Assembly (NCBI GenBank): GCA_963169105.1
Contig: OY720644.1
Location: 2,811,001 to 2,875,000 of the forward strand
Length of the DNA stretch: 64,000 nt
Reading direction: 5' to 3'
DNA from: Ceriagrion tenellum
Taxonomy: Eukaryota > Arthropoda > Insecta > Odonata > Coenagrionidae
Shown here: positions 1 through 10,190 of the stretch, piece after piece
Position numbering within the stretch: position 1 is the first letter of the stretch
Layout of the letters: each line of letters opens with the position of its first letter
Program-made: the position numbers and the translations under genes
Notes under the pieces: generated by a model
The model's input: only the letters and a program-made list of their open reading frames with translations
The model's database searches: none
Told to the model about the DNA's origin: nothing

Positions 1-759
1 AAGCCCATGAAGGCTATAGTAATACTCGAAAGATTAGACCCGGCCTTGGTACAGAAGATAAAGAGGAGATTTTTAGTCAGTAAAAATCTGACACTACTAA
101 TAGGGCTGGTTGGTGTCTTTTGAAGATTTTTCTCCACGTTAAAAAAAATGCATGTTTCCTATCCACTTTCTTCCTCCTTCTGTCCGTTCGAAGGGATCAT
201 GCGTTACAGGTTTCCGAGGTATAAGGAAAATTGGACAGGGGTGTAATGAAAAGGTTTTGAACAAAGGAAAGTTTTTCTCGGGACGTTTTGGGCTTTCAGC
301 CCTCTTTCAGCCGTAGAGATGGCTGCCGCGAGACAACGTCGTGGGATAAAATGTTTAACATTGTCGCATTTAACTTCCAATACATATTGGTAAACGTGAG
401 CAAAAAATGTATTTTTTCACGATTAATCATGCAACTGAATACATTTTTATTGGATCATTTGACGTTAAATGACCCTTAGGTAACCTGAAGGGTTGCTACA
501 CGTTGGAAGACTTCTACTTGTGAAGCTGGTATACCGAGAGCACTGTGATAATTTGTCTAGTGCTATTGGTAACATCACGTCTCTGACCTTATGGGATTTA
601 GCTCAGAAAACGAATAATATGTATACAACCGATATTTTCAGCCAATTGTGGAAAGGTTTACTAAAAGTTCTTCTTAAACAGTGATCATTTTTCCTTGGGT
701 GATTCTAGTGATTGCTGTCGCTGAAAAAAAATAGATAAAAGTAGTGCTGAACCAAAATT
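1..759. other. Unassigned sequence, no gene recognised
   Basis: Short ORFs of about 60 codons occur here but none shows a recognisable domain. No repeat family seen elsewhere in the window was recognised. Confidence 0.5.
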
Positions 760-832
760 ATAGTCTCCGGTCTGTATATGTCCTCCGGTCTCCGTCCTAT
801 AGTCTCCGGTCAAAAGTATATGGTCTCCGATA
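760..832 (+). repeat. Short imperfect repeats of AGTCTCCGGTC
   Basis: The motif TCTCCGGTC or a close variant (CCTCCGGTC, GTCTCCGAT) recurs about four times with irregular spacing. No open frame continues through it. The origin is unknown. Confidence 0.6.
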
Positions 833-1051
833 GAATGAATCGCGCAACACATTGCAGATGGAGTGTTTTTTGTTATTTCACCAAAAAGAGCGATTGCGAT
901 TGGAGAGAGGTTGAAGGCGGTAAGTGGACCAAGAGCGAGAGGAGATAGCGACGGACACTTTCGGAAAATCGAAAGCATTGTGCGGTGAGGGTCAAAGGGC
1001 AAACAGAAATGGCGCGCTGAAATAATGACGGGACTATTGGGCAAAGGGCAA

Positions 1052-1072
1052 TCTCTCTCTCTCTCTCTCTCT
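1052..1072 (+). repeat. (TC)n microsatellite
   Basis: This is a run of about ten TC units. The apparent minus-strand ORFs overlapping it are arginine/glutamate-rich artefacts of the repeat. Confidence 0.9.
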
Positions 1073-1426
1073 GTTGCAATGGCCACCTAACCTCCAACAA
1101 CAGAGGATGGACGTATCGAGACGGATGGAAGGGGGCGCGCGCGTTGTGATAGAACTGTAGCAAGTGTCGACGAGGAGGGAGTGGACGCTCACGTTAATAG
1201 CTGTGTATACGACGGGGATAACGAGAGACGAAACCTCTGGGCCCATTGCATAACTAACGGATTTGCCGACGAATGTTTACGGACGAAAGTATTGGGCGAG
1301 GCAATGGAAGGCACGGAGTGGATGCAGGAAGGAAAATTGGAATGGGCAGCAGGTAGACTGGGTGCAGCGGACGCGGGTGGGAGGTGGAGTGGGTAACTGA
1401 TAAAGTTGCGGTCGTTACAGCTATCA

Positions 1427-1678
1427 CTGAATTTTGGATTTTTTGGTGAGGCGACCGACAGCTACAGGTCATTTGCGCCATAGCGGATAGGTAAGGGAGG
1501 AAGGGTGGATAGAAACCCGGCGTCGGCGCTATCCTGTTCTTAACGAAAGGCGCCAAGGGGACCACGGTTTAACGTCTCATCCGACAGACGGAGTACTACA
1601 CTTTAAGTGACCTCCACATGTCACTCAAATAGGGATCGGGTTTCCTCTGAAAAACATCCTCCTCTGCTGCAGGGATAG
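1427..1678 (-). mobile_element. tRNA-derived SINE, 5'-truncated copy A
   Basis: The body matches the complete copy at 55,482-55,777, including the shared block around the words GGCGCCAAGGGGACCACGG and AACGTCTCATCCGACAGACG. The tRNA-like head is missing, so this minus-oriented copy is 5'-truncated. An 8-bp direct repeat AGCTATCA flanks it at 1,419-1,426 and 1,679-1,686, consistent with LINE-mediated insertion. It is more diverged than copies B and C. Confidence 0.75.
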
Positions 1679-1686
1679 AGCTATCA

Positions 1687-2250
1687 GAGGGATTGGTACG
1701 GAAATAATATATTATAAATCACATATGTTTACACACTAACTTGAAGTGGTTGGGAAGATTTTTGTATCTGTTCAGCATTGCTAGAATCTTTGCACATGTA
1801 ATCAGTAATATGAATGGATAAAAGTGAAAAAAATATTGTTATTGATTGGGTTTCAAGGTAATTTTACTCTATTTTGACACGTTGTCTGGTTGCACATGAC
1901 ATCTAATTTTTACCACTAACGCAAAATGATACATTTCACATCACTATAATGATTACTTACATAGATCAAAGTATCACGCTGACTAAAAAACGCGTGCTTA
2001 CATATGATTTTCATATACTTTTGAATTCTGGGCCGCCGATCTAATTCATCAGAATACGTTTATTAAGTCGAATATTTTAAAATTATAACTCTCGCATCGT
2101 TGATATTTATCAATGCATGGTCATTTCCACCGTAAAAACAGATAGGCGGATGTGAAGTTCAGTCCAAGAATTTATTTTCCTTTCAATTTAGAAAAAATCA
2201 AAATGTACGCTAAATGACTCACGACTTCCACTCCAGCCAATAGTCGTCGC
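1687..2250. other. AT-rich unassigned sequence
   Basis: No coding or repeat signature was recognised. Confidence 0.45.
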
Positions 2251-2251
2251 T

Positions 2252-2576
2252 TCAACTGACAACCACTTCACGGGCTGAGTAGATGGTGCCGGGGGGCAGG
2301 AATCCGACCACCCACTCTAAACAGAAAACCCCCGCTGGTACGAGTAGGTTCAGGGACGGGACTCTTGTTGCCTCTGTCGTTATCGGTAAATTGACGGCGC
2401 ATCGCAAATTAACTTCACGTCCCGAGGGCGCGACGTCCATTTCAGCGGGAATGTGCGGCATCGCTGCCGGTGGATCCACTCCAGTCATCCCCTTCGCTGC
2501 CGCTTATCTGCGAACGCCTCTACGTAGGACGCGCCCGCCGCCCAGGGTAGAGGCGTCCTTTGATAAGGGATGCTAA
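2252..2576. other. GC-richer segment open on both strands, unassigned
   Basis: The base composition is clearly richer in G+C than the flanks. A 97-codon plus-strand frame (2,283-2,576) and a 78-codon minus-strand frame (2,252-2,488) overlap. Neither shows a domain I recognise. It could be an exapted or transferred fragment, or a scrap of an unknown repeat; no function is claimed. Confidence 0.3.
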
Positions 2577-4487
2577 GTAAATGAAGCCAAAAAGAAGTTC
2601 AGTTTTCAAAAACGCGACATACGACGCGATTATGATCGAGACTTCTGATTCAATTTTGCTTTTTCCATTTTTGTCGCTGTTCTCATTTTGAAAAATGGAG
2701 GGACGTGAATGACTTACGACTGAAATCTGTCTGTCGTGTCTTAACATTCGATTTATCTGAAGGAAGCAGTCATGTACGCCCTAATAAAGCGGTGATATAC
2801 GGAAGCATGAATATATGTATATTATGGATTCGGATGTTTGGCATTGTTGCCTAGGCAACGTGTTGCCTAAATTTTCACTTTTAATTCACCCAGTCCTTGG
2901 CGCCACTTCGATTAGAGTCTTTTCAGTTGTTATAGTACATAGTCGTAGTTAATTGTTGCGAATGTGAGACTGTGGTGAATATTCAATAACGATCGAGGAG
3001 ATATGAATTACTTGATACTTTGAAAAATATCTTGCTATTTTTATGACCTAAAAGTTACTTTGTAAATGCTAGATAGGAAATATCTATTACAGGAAACGTC
3101 CATCGTGTGCCGACGACGATGTTTCCCAGACTCTGATTCTAATTTGAATGCATTAAGCCCGTTCGACTTAAATAAAGAATTTAGAATGCCTCGTTTAAAC
3201 AGAACTTGCTTCGTACCAAGCTGCAAAACAGGGTATGCGTCTACGAGGACCAAAAATAGGAGACTAGGATTGAAAAATAAGAATCTGTTCAAGGCGGCGG
3301 TAACTGCATTCCTCTTTACCGACACTGCAATGATGGCCATTGGGAATACTCATGAAGTCACCTTGCATTATTATTAAATTTCCGTATAGCGATATTCACG
3401 AAGTGCTAAGAAGTTAATTGTGCATTTGTGTAATTAAACTTGGAGAGGAATTAAATACATCTGTAGACCGGACGATATAAAAAAAGTGTATAATTAAGGT
3501 CCCGCGTGTAGTACTACATTTTGTATTCACTGCATTATAATTAATTGTAAGTAAAACCCATGTATATTCATAGTAAAACCAGTACGACGTGTTTATTTAC
3601 AATCTTTCGACTGTATTTACATTTGAACTTCCGTCTTTCATCACTAGGCGGCACCACTTTCCAAAAAGTTGTTCATTTACGGATTTCTAGACAACAGATT
3701 TTGGCGACGAGATAACAATGCATAATATATATTAATTTACGGAAGGTTCTGTCATCTGCTCTTCCCTTTAAGATGACAGGAGTGTGCACAGATCTGCGTT
3801 TTTATCGTTAATCTTTAATTTGTATCAATAATAGTGAAAGAATTATATTCCACCGATTTGATTTTTGGTGATTCAGTGTCATTTGAACACGTACACATCT
3901 GACACATTGGATGCATTTCGCAAAGACTTGTTTACTTCCATGCACCTACTCTTCTGAACTCGGAATTAAATATTTCACCTCACTATAATGGTTACCTACA
4001 AATACCAACGCGTTATGAGAGTCTAAGTTTCGAAAAATCAATATTTGTACATAGTTATCAGCTAAATTTCCAACACAGTTCCAATACTTATTGATATCTC
4101 TGCCAAAAAAGATTATAAAATAAGCAGATAAATATATATAAATAATGTAAGAAGTAAATTAAGGCAATAATATAAAATTTAATTTCAGCATAATTTCAGT
4201 ATAAATTGAGTGTATGACGAATCTCGCCACAAAAACATTACCACCTAAATGTAACGTGGACCGGGAATTTTATTTTAGACCATCTTGGAAAATTAATAAA
4301 ATGTGCACTCAATGGCTGGTGAGCAAGCACCGCTTCATCCTCATTAGCACAAATGCTATGGATTATCCGCGGCGAACAACTTTTAATGTGACAGTCGGCA
4401 ATAAAAGCGAGCGCAAACACGACACGGAGAAGAAATCATTCGCCTCCACCCGATCCAAGCGAGGCGAGTGATTTTTCCGCGGTGAAA
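2577..4487. other. AT-rich unassigned sequence
   Basis: No conserved domain was recognised. The overlapping 99- and 103-codon frames at 3,041-3,377 lie on opposite strands and look like chance openings. Confidence 0.4.
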
Positions 4488-4597
4488 TTTTCGCCTTCGT
4501 AAGAATAAAACGTAATCTTCGGAAACTATGTGGTATTCCATCATAACAATTTATTACAGTGAGGAAAACTTTTACAAACCACAGAAGAAACTTACAC

Positions 4598-4643
4598 CAC
4601 CACGACCCGGGTTTCGACGGCCGAGCGTCATCATCAGGTGATG
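4598..4643 (-). ncRNA. Minimal type I hammerhead ribozyme, Penelope type
   Basis: On the minus strand the order is stem I CAUCAC, the core CUGAUGA, a short stem II (GACG/CGUC, loop CUCGGC), GAAAC, loop CCGG, then GUC as the cleavage triplet, followed by GUGGUG closing stem I. Stem III has only two base pairs, as described for hammerheads of Penelope-like elements. All core residues are present. One unpaired U sits between CUGAUGA and stem II. Cleavage activity is predicted, not shown. Confidence 0.8.
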
Positions 4644-4699
4644 CAATAGTGTACAGCAATCCCTTATGTATCGTACTATCAGTCAGCGGTTAAGAGGGG

Positions 4700-5215
4700 G
4701 GTGGAGGGGGAGGGGAAGGATGGTGGTAGGGTGATGGGGAGACGGGAATGGTCAACAAAAGAGGAAAGGATTGGGGAATTGGCGGGCAGCAAGCATTCAT
4801 TTAAAAGATTAACATCTGAGTCAACATTTCGCTTTAAAATTTTGAGCTGTTCAGATGCATTTAGCTCACGTCTGTTGTCAGTAAATGCAGTACTTTAAGT
4901 TTAAAATCACTTTATTGGTCACAAGTTAGAAGGTGTTTGGCAAAAATACTCTTTTCTTCATGGTGATTTTTAAATGCACTATAATGTTCTTTGGTTTTGG
5001 TCTGGAAACTTCTCGAAGTCTGCCCCACGTAGACCCCTTCACAGTCGTTGCATGAGAGTTCGTAAATAATACCCTCTGCACATAGAGTCCACTTTATCTT
5101 TGCAATGTACAAACAAGTTTTTTAGGGTCAATGGTTGACTTACATGATACATAGAATTGGTCTTTGAGGAATGCTTTTACAAATTTTTCGGTCACACGAC
5201 CGTAATACCTCTTAA
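4700..5215 (-). pseudogene. Penelope-like linker and GIY-YIG endonuclease remnant
   Basis: The clearest frame (4,912-5,112, 66 codons) reads GIIYELSC, then CNDC, then GVYVGQTSRSFQTKTKEH, followed by SIFAKHLL. This is the GIY-YIG nuclease core with the preceding cysteine pair typical of Penelope-like elements, where it would nick target DNA. Upstream in another frame is the linker YYGRVTEKFVKAFLKDQF, so a frameshift near 5,100 separates linker and nuclease. Downstream, a third frame resumes with LNASEQLKILK and a proline/serine-rich tail. The gene is broken and lacks its RT domain. Confidence 0.8.
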
Positions 5216-5265
5216 CCACTGACTGATAGTATGTACGATATATAAGGGATCGCTGTACACTATTG

Positions 5266-5311
5266 CATCACCTGATGATGACGCTCAGCCGTCGAAACCC
5301 GGGTCGTGGTG
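5266..5311 (+). ncRNA. Minimal hammerhead ribozyme, opposite-strand partner
   Basis: Stem I CATCAC (5,266-5,271), core CTGATGA (5,272-5,278), stem II GACG/CGTC, GAAAC (5,294-5,298), loop CCGG, cleavage triplet GTC (5,303-5,305) and GTGGTG (5,306-5,311). It is the inverted partner of the motif at 4,598-4,643 and differs in the stem II loop (CTCAGC for CTCGGC). All core residues are kept. Confidence 0.8.
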
Positions 5312-5370
5312 GTGTGTGTTTTTCTGTGGTTTGTAAAAGTTTCCTCGCTTTAATAAGTTTTCGCCTTCGT

Positions 5371-6757
5371 TTGTCCCTCCATTTTGAAGCATTTAATTCT
5401 GCACTTATTAGCCAGTCACCAATAATTCGGCTATTTTGGCCAAAATTGATTTCACCCGTGAAACCTCTCTCACATTCTTTCAGCGTATTTCAACGTGAAT
5501 ACATTCCTCTCACCGAACGTAAAAAAAAAAGATATGTAGGCCAGAGACAGGCACGCTTACCTCTTCCATGAAAAGAAGAAGCCACGTCCCTTTCCAAGGA
5601 GCTAATAATCATGTTCCCATCTCAGCAGGACCCAGGGTCCAGAAATACCCTCGGCTTTTTTTACCGCCTCCCGAGGGAATGGATGCGAATCCTCGGAGGA
5701 GACATTCTGGTTCCGTGGGATTGAAAGAGGGCGAGGGCGGGTAAGGGGATGAGATTGGCCGGAGGAAGGAGAGAATTTCGGTTGAAGGGAGATGAAGGGA
5801 ACGGAGGAGGCTGTTGTATCCTCCTCCGCACCCTTTCTCCTCCTTCAGCCACGAAAAACCTCGAGGACGTGGTTTAGAGGGGACTGGAGAGAAGGGGAGG
5901 AAGAGGTAAAGGCGAGCCGGAGAGGCAAGGCGAGTTCGCCTATTCGCACTTTCTCGTGGGATGGCCAATAAACCAACAGGATGCCTGCCCATCCGACCCA
6001 ATCTCCTTCCAGTTACCCTGGTCACCTTCACAGAATCCTCAGCGCTCCACTCAACCAGTGAAAATGGACAAAAATACTTCCAATATATTTACAAACCAAC
6101 TTGCAGCCTCAAGCAAATAACAAGGCATTGAAAGTGGCTTTAGCGGTAATCGTGAGCCATTTAGTGCACACTTTAATAACTTTTTAAGTATTGAAGAATA
6201 ACACATGGACCACCCTTCACTTAAGTACATCTGCTAATAAGAGCGAAACAACCATACAAGTAGTAAAATAAATGATACGAGAATTATTCTTTAAATCTCT
6301 AAAGAGAGGTGGTTCAGCGTCGAAGCAGTCTGGACAAAAGAGTGGAAGATGGACGGTAGAAGACAATGGATGAAATGCATGGTGGACGTTAAAATGAAAA
6401 ATTGTACAGCAAATAAAGCAGTAGGCCGAGGGAAGAGCAGAGGCCTAAACTGCAGCGAGCCAATCTGCTTATTGTTGACAGCGGAGGACGATAGAGACTG
6501 CCAATCACGAATAAGATGGGTGTCCTGATATATTCTATCATAAGATACCCTATATTGCATGTAATACGGTTGTGTTCTCAAGAGAGACAATATTGAGAAA
6601 AGTGGGAATGCAAACACACATACCATGACAGGATAATAAAATGATCATTTATTATTATTACTAAAGTGATCAAACGGTTGAAGATGGTTTTATTGAAAGT
6701 CAGAAAAAACCCTTTAGACGCGACGAGTCGATCGCGTTAATCGAGAATCGACACGAG
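5371..6757. other. Unassigned sequence
   Basis: Purine- and pyrimidine-rich tracts at 5,640-5,960 produce a spurious 140-codon minus-strand frame. A stretch near 6,300-6,520 reads on the plus strand with LTAEDDRDCQSRIRWVS before a stop, which resembles a protein C-terminus, but I could not place it in a family. Confidence 0.35.
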
Positions 6758-7402
6758 TTAAAGCCTGAATCACACGATACTTGACCTTGTACAAGTCCGA
6801 GGATGCTAGCGAGTACTGGATTTCTAATACGAAACCTAGAATGCTTGAAACCTTCCTAGAAGCTATCACACGATAATTGAACTTGCACAAGGTCTGCTTG
6901 GTAGATCTTTCATCTAGTACATTCGCGGAAGGAGTTTGACGAGCAAAATGGATGATTTCGAACGAAGACGACGGCTTTTAGCCGCTGCAACTGCCGCAAT
7001 AGAAGGAGTAGGGGCTAGAATGCTTCAAAAATGTTAATTATCGATTAAAACCTCAATTGCCTCAGGTACCCAAGCCATTGAGTATTGTTGTGAGGTTTGA
7101 GTTGTTTATTTGATCGCGGGAAATTCTAATTGTCACGAGGGACTATGGAGGCGCTGACATCAATAATTGACGACCGCATTGCAAAGAGCAAAGGTGATTG
7201 GTCGGCGGCTACTAGGTCCTACCAGGAGCAAGTATCAAACTAGTACTACGCCAATCACGAAAATAAGGATACCAGCAAGTATGCTAGCGATCATGCAGGA
7301 TTTCCAGTATTCTTGGTCTGTATCACAGGATACTTGACCTTGCACAAGTAGCTAGTATCTTCGGACTTGTAAAAGGTCAAGTATCGTGTGATTCAGGCTT
7401 TA
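6758..7402. mobile_element. Non-autonomous TIR element, possibly PIF/Harbinger-like
   Basis: Terminal inverted repeats of about 50 bp start AAGCCTGAATCACACGATAC at 6,761 and end with the complement at 7,400. They are flanked by TA on both sides, or TTA on the left. Related inverted segments recur inside, near 6,860 and 7,320. A 29-codon frame at 6,948-7,037 begins MDDFERRRRLLAAATAA, which looks like the start of a Harbinger-type transposase but then stops. The element therefore looks like an internally deleted derivative. Superfamily assignment is tentative. Confidence 0.65.
6948..7037 (+). pseudogene. Truncated transposase N-terminus (candidate)
   Basis: The 29-codon frame starts MDDFERRRRLLAAATAAIEG and ends at TAA. 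It sits inside the TIR element, about where a transposase would begin. Arginine-rich starts followed by alanines are common in Harbinger-type transposases, but the fragment is too short for a firm call. Confidence 0.35.
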
Positions 7403-7419
7403 GGGCCTCACCTTCCTCC

Positions 7420-7770
7420 CATTTATCTTTTCATTTCCGCGCACATTCTCCCCTTCTTCATCCCGCCCATACAACCCATTCTATTTCTTTCCCGCTCACA
7501 TAAAATGAAAATTCTCCCACAATTACATCCTTAAATAACCCCTCATTACTTCCTCCAGCCACTTATCCGGCCAATCCCAAATCTCATCCAAAAGCTGCCT
7601 ATCCTCACCCACCGTACCCAGCACTTCCTCGCTTGTTTGTCTTTCCGTCCATAGCACCCTCTACATTCTTCTTCACATCCACACCTCAAACGCAAGCAGG
7701 CTTTTCTCGTCCTCCTGACCCAGAGTCCACGTTCTTGTCTCATACTGGGATACAATTAATAATAAGCGCT
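7420..7770 (-). mobile_element. LINE 3' fragment, endonuclease-RT type
   Basis: Minus-strand frames read AFEVWMWRRM, TERQTSEEVL and EDRQLLDEIWDW with WLEEVMRG. These match the post-RT C-terminal region shared with the fragments at 20,655-22,290 and 30,560-30,935. Stops interrupt the frame and no catalytic domain remains. Confidence 0.6.
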
Positions 7771-7849
7771 TCACCAGCCTCTTTAAAATATCCTTACCTT
7801 AATATCCCATTCGTCATCTCCCTTCTGCTATTCCTTCCTTCGCGGTAGC

Positions 7850-8459
7850 TTTCTTCTCCATCTGGATTTATCATCACCCTCATTTTCTTATTGCGTACTC
7901 CCAGAGAAATCAAATTTCTCTCCATGCTCCAGTTCGCGCACTCCTTCGTTTAAGTCCAATCTACCTTCCTTTATCCGAGAGGATCTCATTACCTTTGTTC
8001 TCTAATGATTTATCTTCTCCTCTTAGTTACTGAGATTTTGCGTTATGAATTAATTCGCGTGGGTCTTTCTTTATGACAAGGGGAAAATATTTGCCAGAAC
8101 TTGAAGCGTAAACGGGTGAGGGTAAGAGTATCTCGCAGAAAACGCTCGTCTAGAGACTTTCCGTCGTTATAATGAGGTTCTCTGTTACAATACAAGTATT
8201 TCGATTGGACAACAAATAAAACAAGTATATTTCAGCTGCGAACCAAATTAGAAACCAAATATTTAACGATCAGCCAACCTGTGTTCTGACTTCAAAACTC
8301 CAAATCCATCACTGATTTTAACAAATGCCCAATGCCATGCGCTCTCTGTCAAAAACAGCAAAGCGCCGTGCATTCCACGCGCCTTTAAGGTGTAAGATAG
8401 GGAGTGGTAAGCCGTTACGCCGTAGTAGGATAGGATTTCGGCAAGGTTGGAAGATCAGG
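7850..8459. other. Unassigned sequence
   Basis: No domain or known repeat was recognised. Confidence 0.4.
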
Positions 8460-8836
8460 GTGTCCAGCAGCTGGGCATTTGAAAATTCCCTGAGATTTCC
8501 AGGTTTTCCAGACATCATTTTTATATTTTTCAGAGGTAATATTGAATTTTTCTCGTTAATTAAAAGAGAATGTTAGGAATGTTTTTAGGGTGATTATACG
8601 TAAGGATTATTTTTAAATTTGCACAATTGGAGGAAAATAAACACAAAACTTTAGTAAATTTTAAAAAAGTTAAAAGTTTAAAATAGTTTGAGAGAAAATA
8701 ACATCACTACCATTTCTTAGATGTAAACATTGTCATGCTGGTGCTCAGGAACAAGGTTATATTACAGCTAGACTTTGCTATATTATAGCATTGATGTAAA
8801 ATGATCAAAAACTCAAAGAACTGAAGGAATTGAACA
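8460..8836 (+). mobile_element. AT-rich TIR element, truncated copy
   Basis: It starts GTGTCCAGCAG and then follows the copy at 26,621-27,172 closely as far as GAACTGAAGGAATTGA. The right half and right terminal repeat are missing. It has no coding capacity. Confidence 0.75.
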
Positions 8837-10127
8837 AATGAAACGAAGATTTGGAGACACACCAATGCGCCAATATACATATAGGACTGTAGTGATGTTT
8901 AAAAGTTTGTTACTCTTCTCGAAATCTATTGAACCCATTATCATGAAATTTTGCATGATTCGTGCGGAAGTGCTGAGGACCGCTCTAAGCTATATTAAAA
9001 AAGACCTCAAGGCCACAAGGCGGCAAGAAACGGCCAGCTATACTTTACTGCCACAATAAAAGCATTGGAATCAGTGCAAATGTTTCTTGTTTGCTTCTTT
9101 ATAGCGTAATATTGAGTTACCACGTACGTGACCATCCGATTAAATTTCAGCATGACTCGAAATGTAGTCAAGTGGAGGAGACTAAGGAGGGAGGGAGGGG
9201 ACAGGCTGGAAGGAGACATGGAAGTTGTTTTTGGCATGGACACACAGAAGCAAAACGTACCAGAACCCTGCGTTCGTTAACATTCCTTCATGACTTCCAC
9301 GCAATGTTTGCGGTGAACTCCACGCAGTGCGTACATTGACTCAAGGGTTCAACGGAAGTAGATCACGATGGTTCGATTGAGCACTCCGATGTTGAATTCC
9401 TCTGTGTGCAGTAAGGCGGCACACTCTTGCACACTCAGTTACCGCATGGTGACCAGCGCTCAACAGATGGGTAGTTGAACTCATGGAATTCGTTTGATGA
9501 CTTATTTTGAGTATCGATTTCAGATGTAGAGTGAATAGGAGGAAGACAAGATTACTTGAACGACCATAAAAGTTGAACCCTCAGGTTCAATCATTAGCGC
9601 AAGTTCGAAGCAGATTGCTTTTCGGCGAACGCAAAATGTATTTTTCTAGAGCCAACCTATTACACGGTAGAAGCGATCACAGCGATGAGAAAAAAGTAAT
9701 TGGCTGCAGAACCAATGTCATTTTTCTAGGCACAATAAGGCACCATAATAATGGAGATAGACCAATTCCATGAAACTACGACCCTCGATAGGTAGAGTGG
9801 ACTTTGCACCCGTTTCAATAACGTATCATCAACATTAACCACTCACCTTCCTCGAAGTTTACGCTAATTATTTGTTTTTGTCTCCATTATTTAGTATCTT
9901 GCTCTATTTATAGCATTTAAATGACAAATCTGTAGTTGTATCTAACGATTGTATGACGTCCCCACTACAGTGTTCGTCTACGCACCACTCGCCGAGTTTC
10001 TGGTTTGGCCAGGTACAATGTTCTCCTTACGGCTATACTTACAATAAGTTTTACTTAGCTAAGTTTTCTTTCTTAGTAGAGGTCGAGGGAACGTGCAAGG
10101 TCCCGATTTGAACTGGGACGAGTCCTT
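8837..10127. other. Unassigned sequence
   Basis: Several 66-82 codon frames occur, none with a recognisable domain. Confidence 0.4.
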
Positions 10128-10190
10128 CATGGCTGGTGTGGAATCACTCCGTGCCACACACCCTTGCAGTGATGGCTAACGCGGCACTCC
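10128..10190 (+). mobile_element. CR1-like LINE 3' tail remnant
   Basis: The sequence TGGCTGGTGTGGAATCACTC followed by GTGCCACACACCCTTGCAGTG matches the common 3' tail seen at 36,540-36,640 and, reversed, at 44,551-44,625. The terminal microsatellite is lost. Confidence 0.5.

Larger units (their letters stand above)
4488..5370 (-). mobile_element. Foldback Penelope-like element with 13-bp target-site duplication
   Basis: The element spans 4,501-5,357 and is bounded by a perfect 13-bp direct repeat TTTTCGCCTTCGT at 4,488-4,500 and 5,358-5,370. Its ends are inverted copies of one another (about 4,540-4,692 and 5,205-5,356), each with a hammerhead ribozyme motif. Between them lies a minus-strand Penelope linker and GIY-YIG endonuclease remnant, then a pyrimidine-rich 3' segment. 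No reverse transcriptase core remains, so this copy is internally deleted and non-autonomous. Inverted terminal repeats and TSDs of this length are known for Penelope-like elements. The boundaries are well supported. Confidence 0.85.

Noticed and set aside
5609..6031. 140-codon minus-strand frame
   Set aside because: It crosses purine/pyrimidine-rich tracts, is proline/serine/arginine-rich, overlaps another open frame and has no domain.
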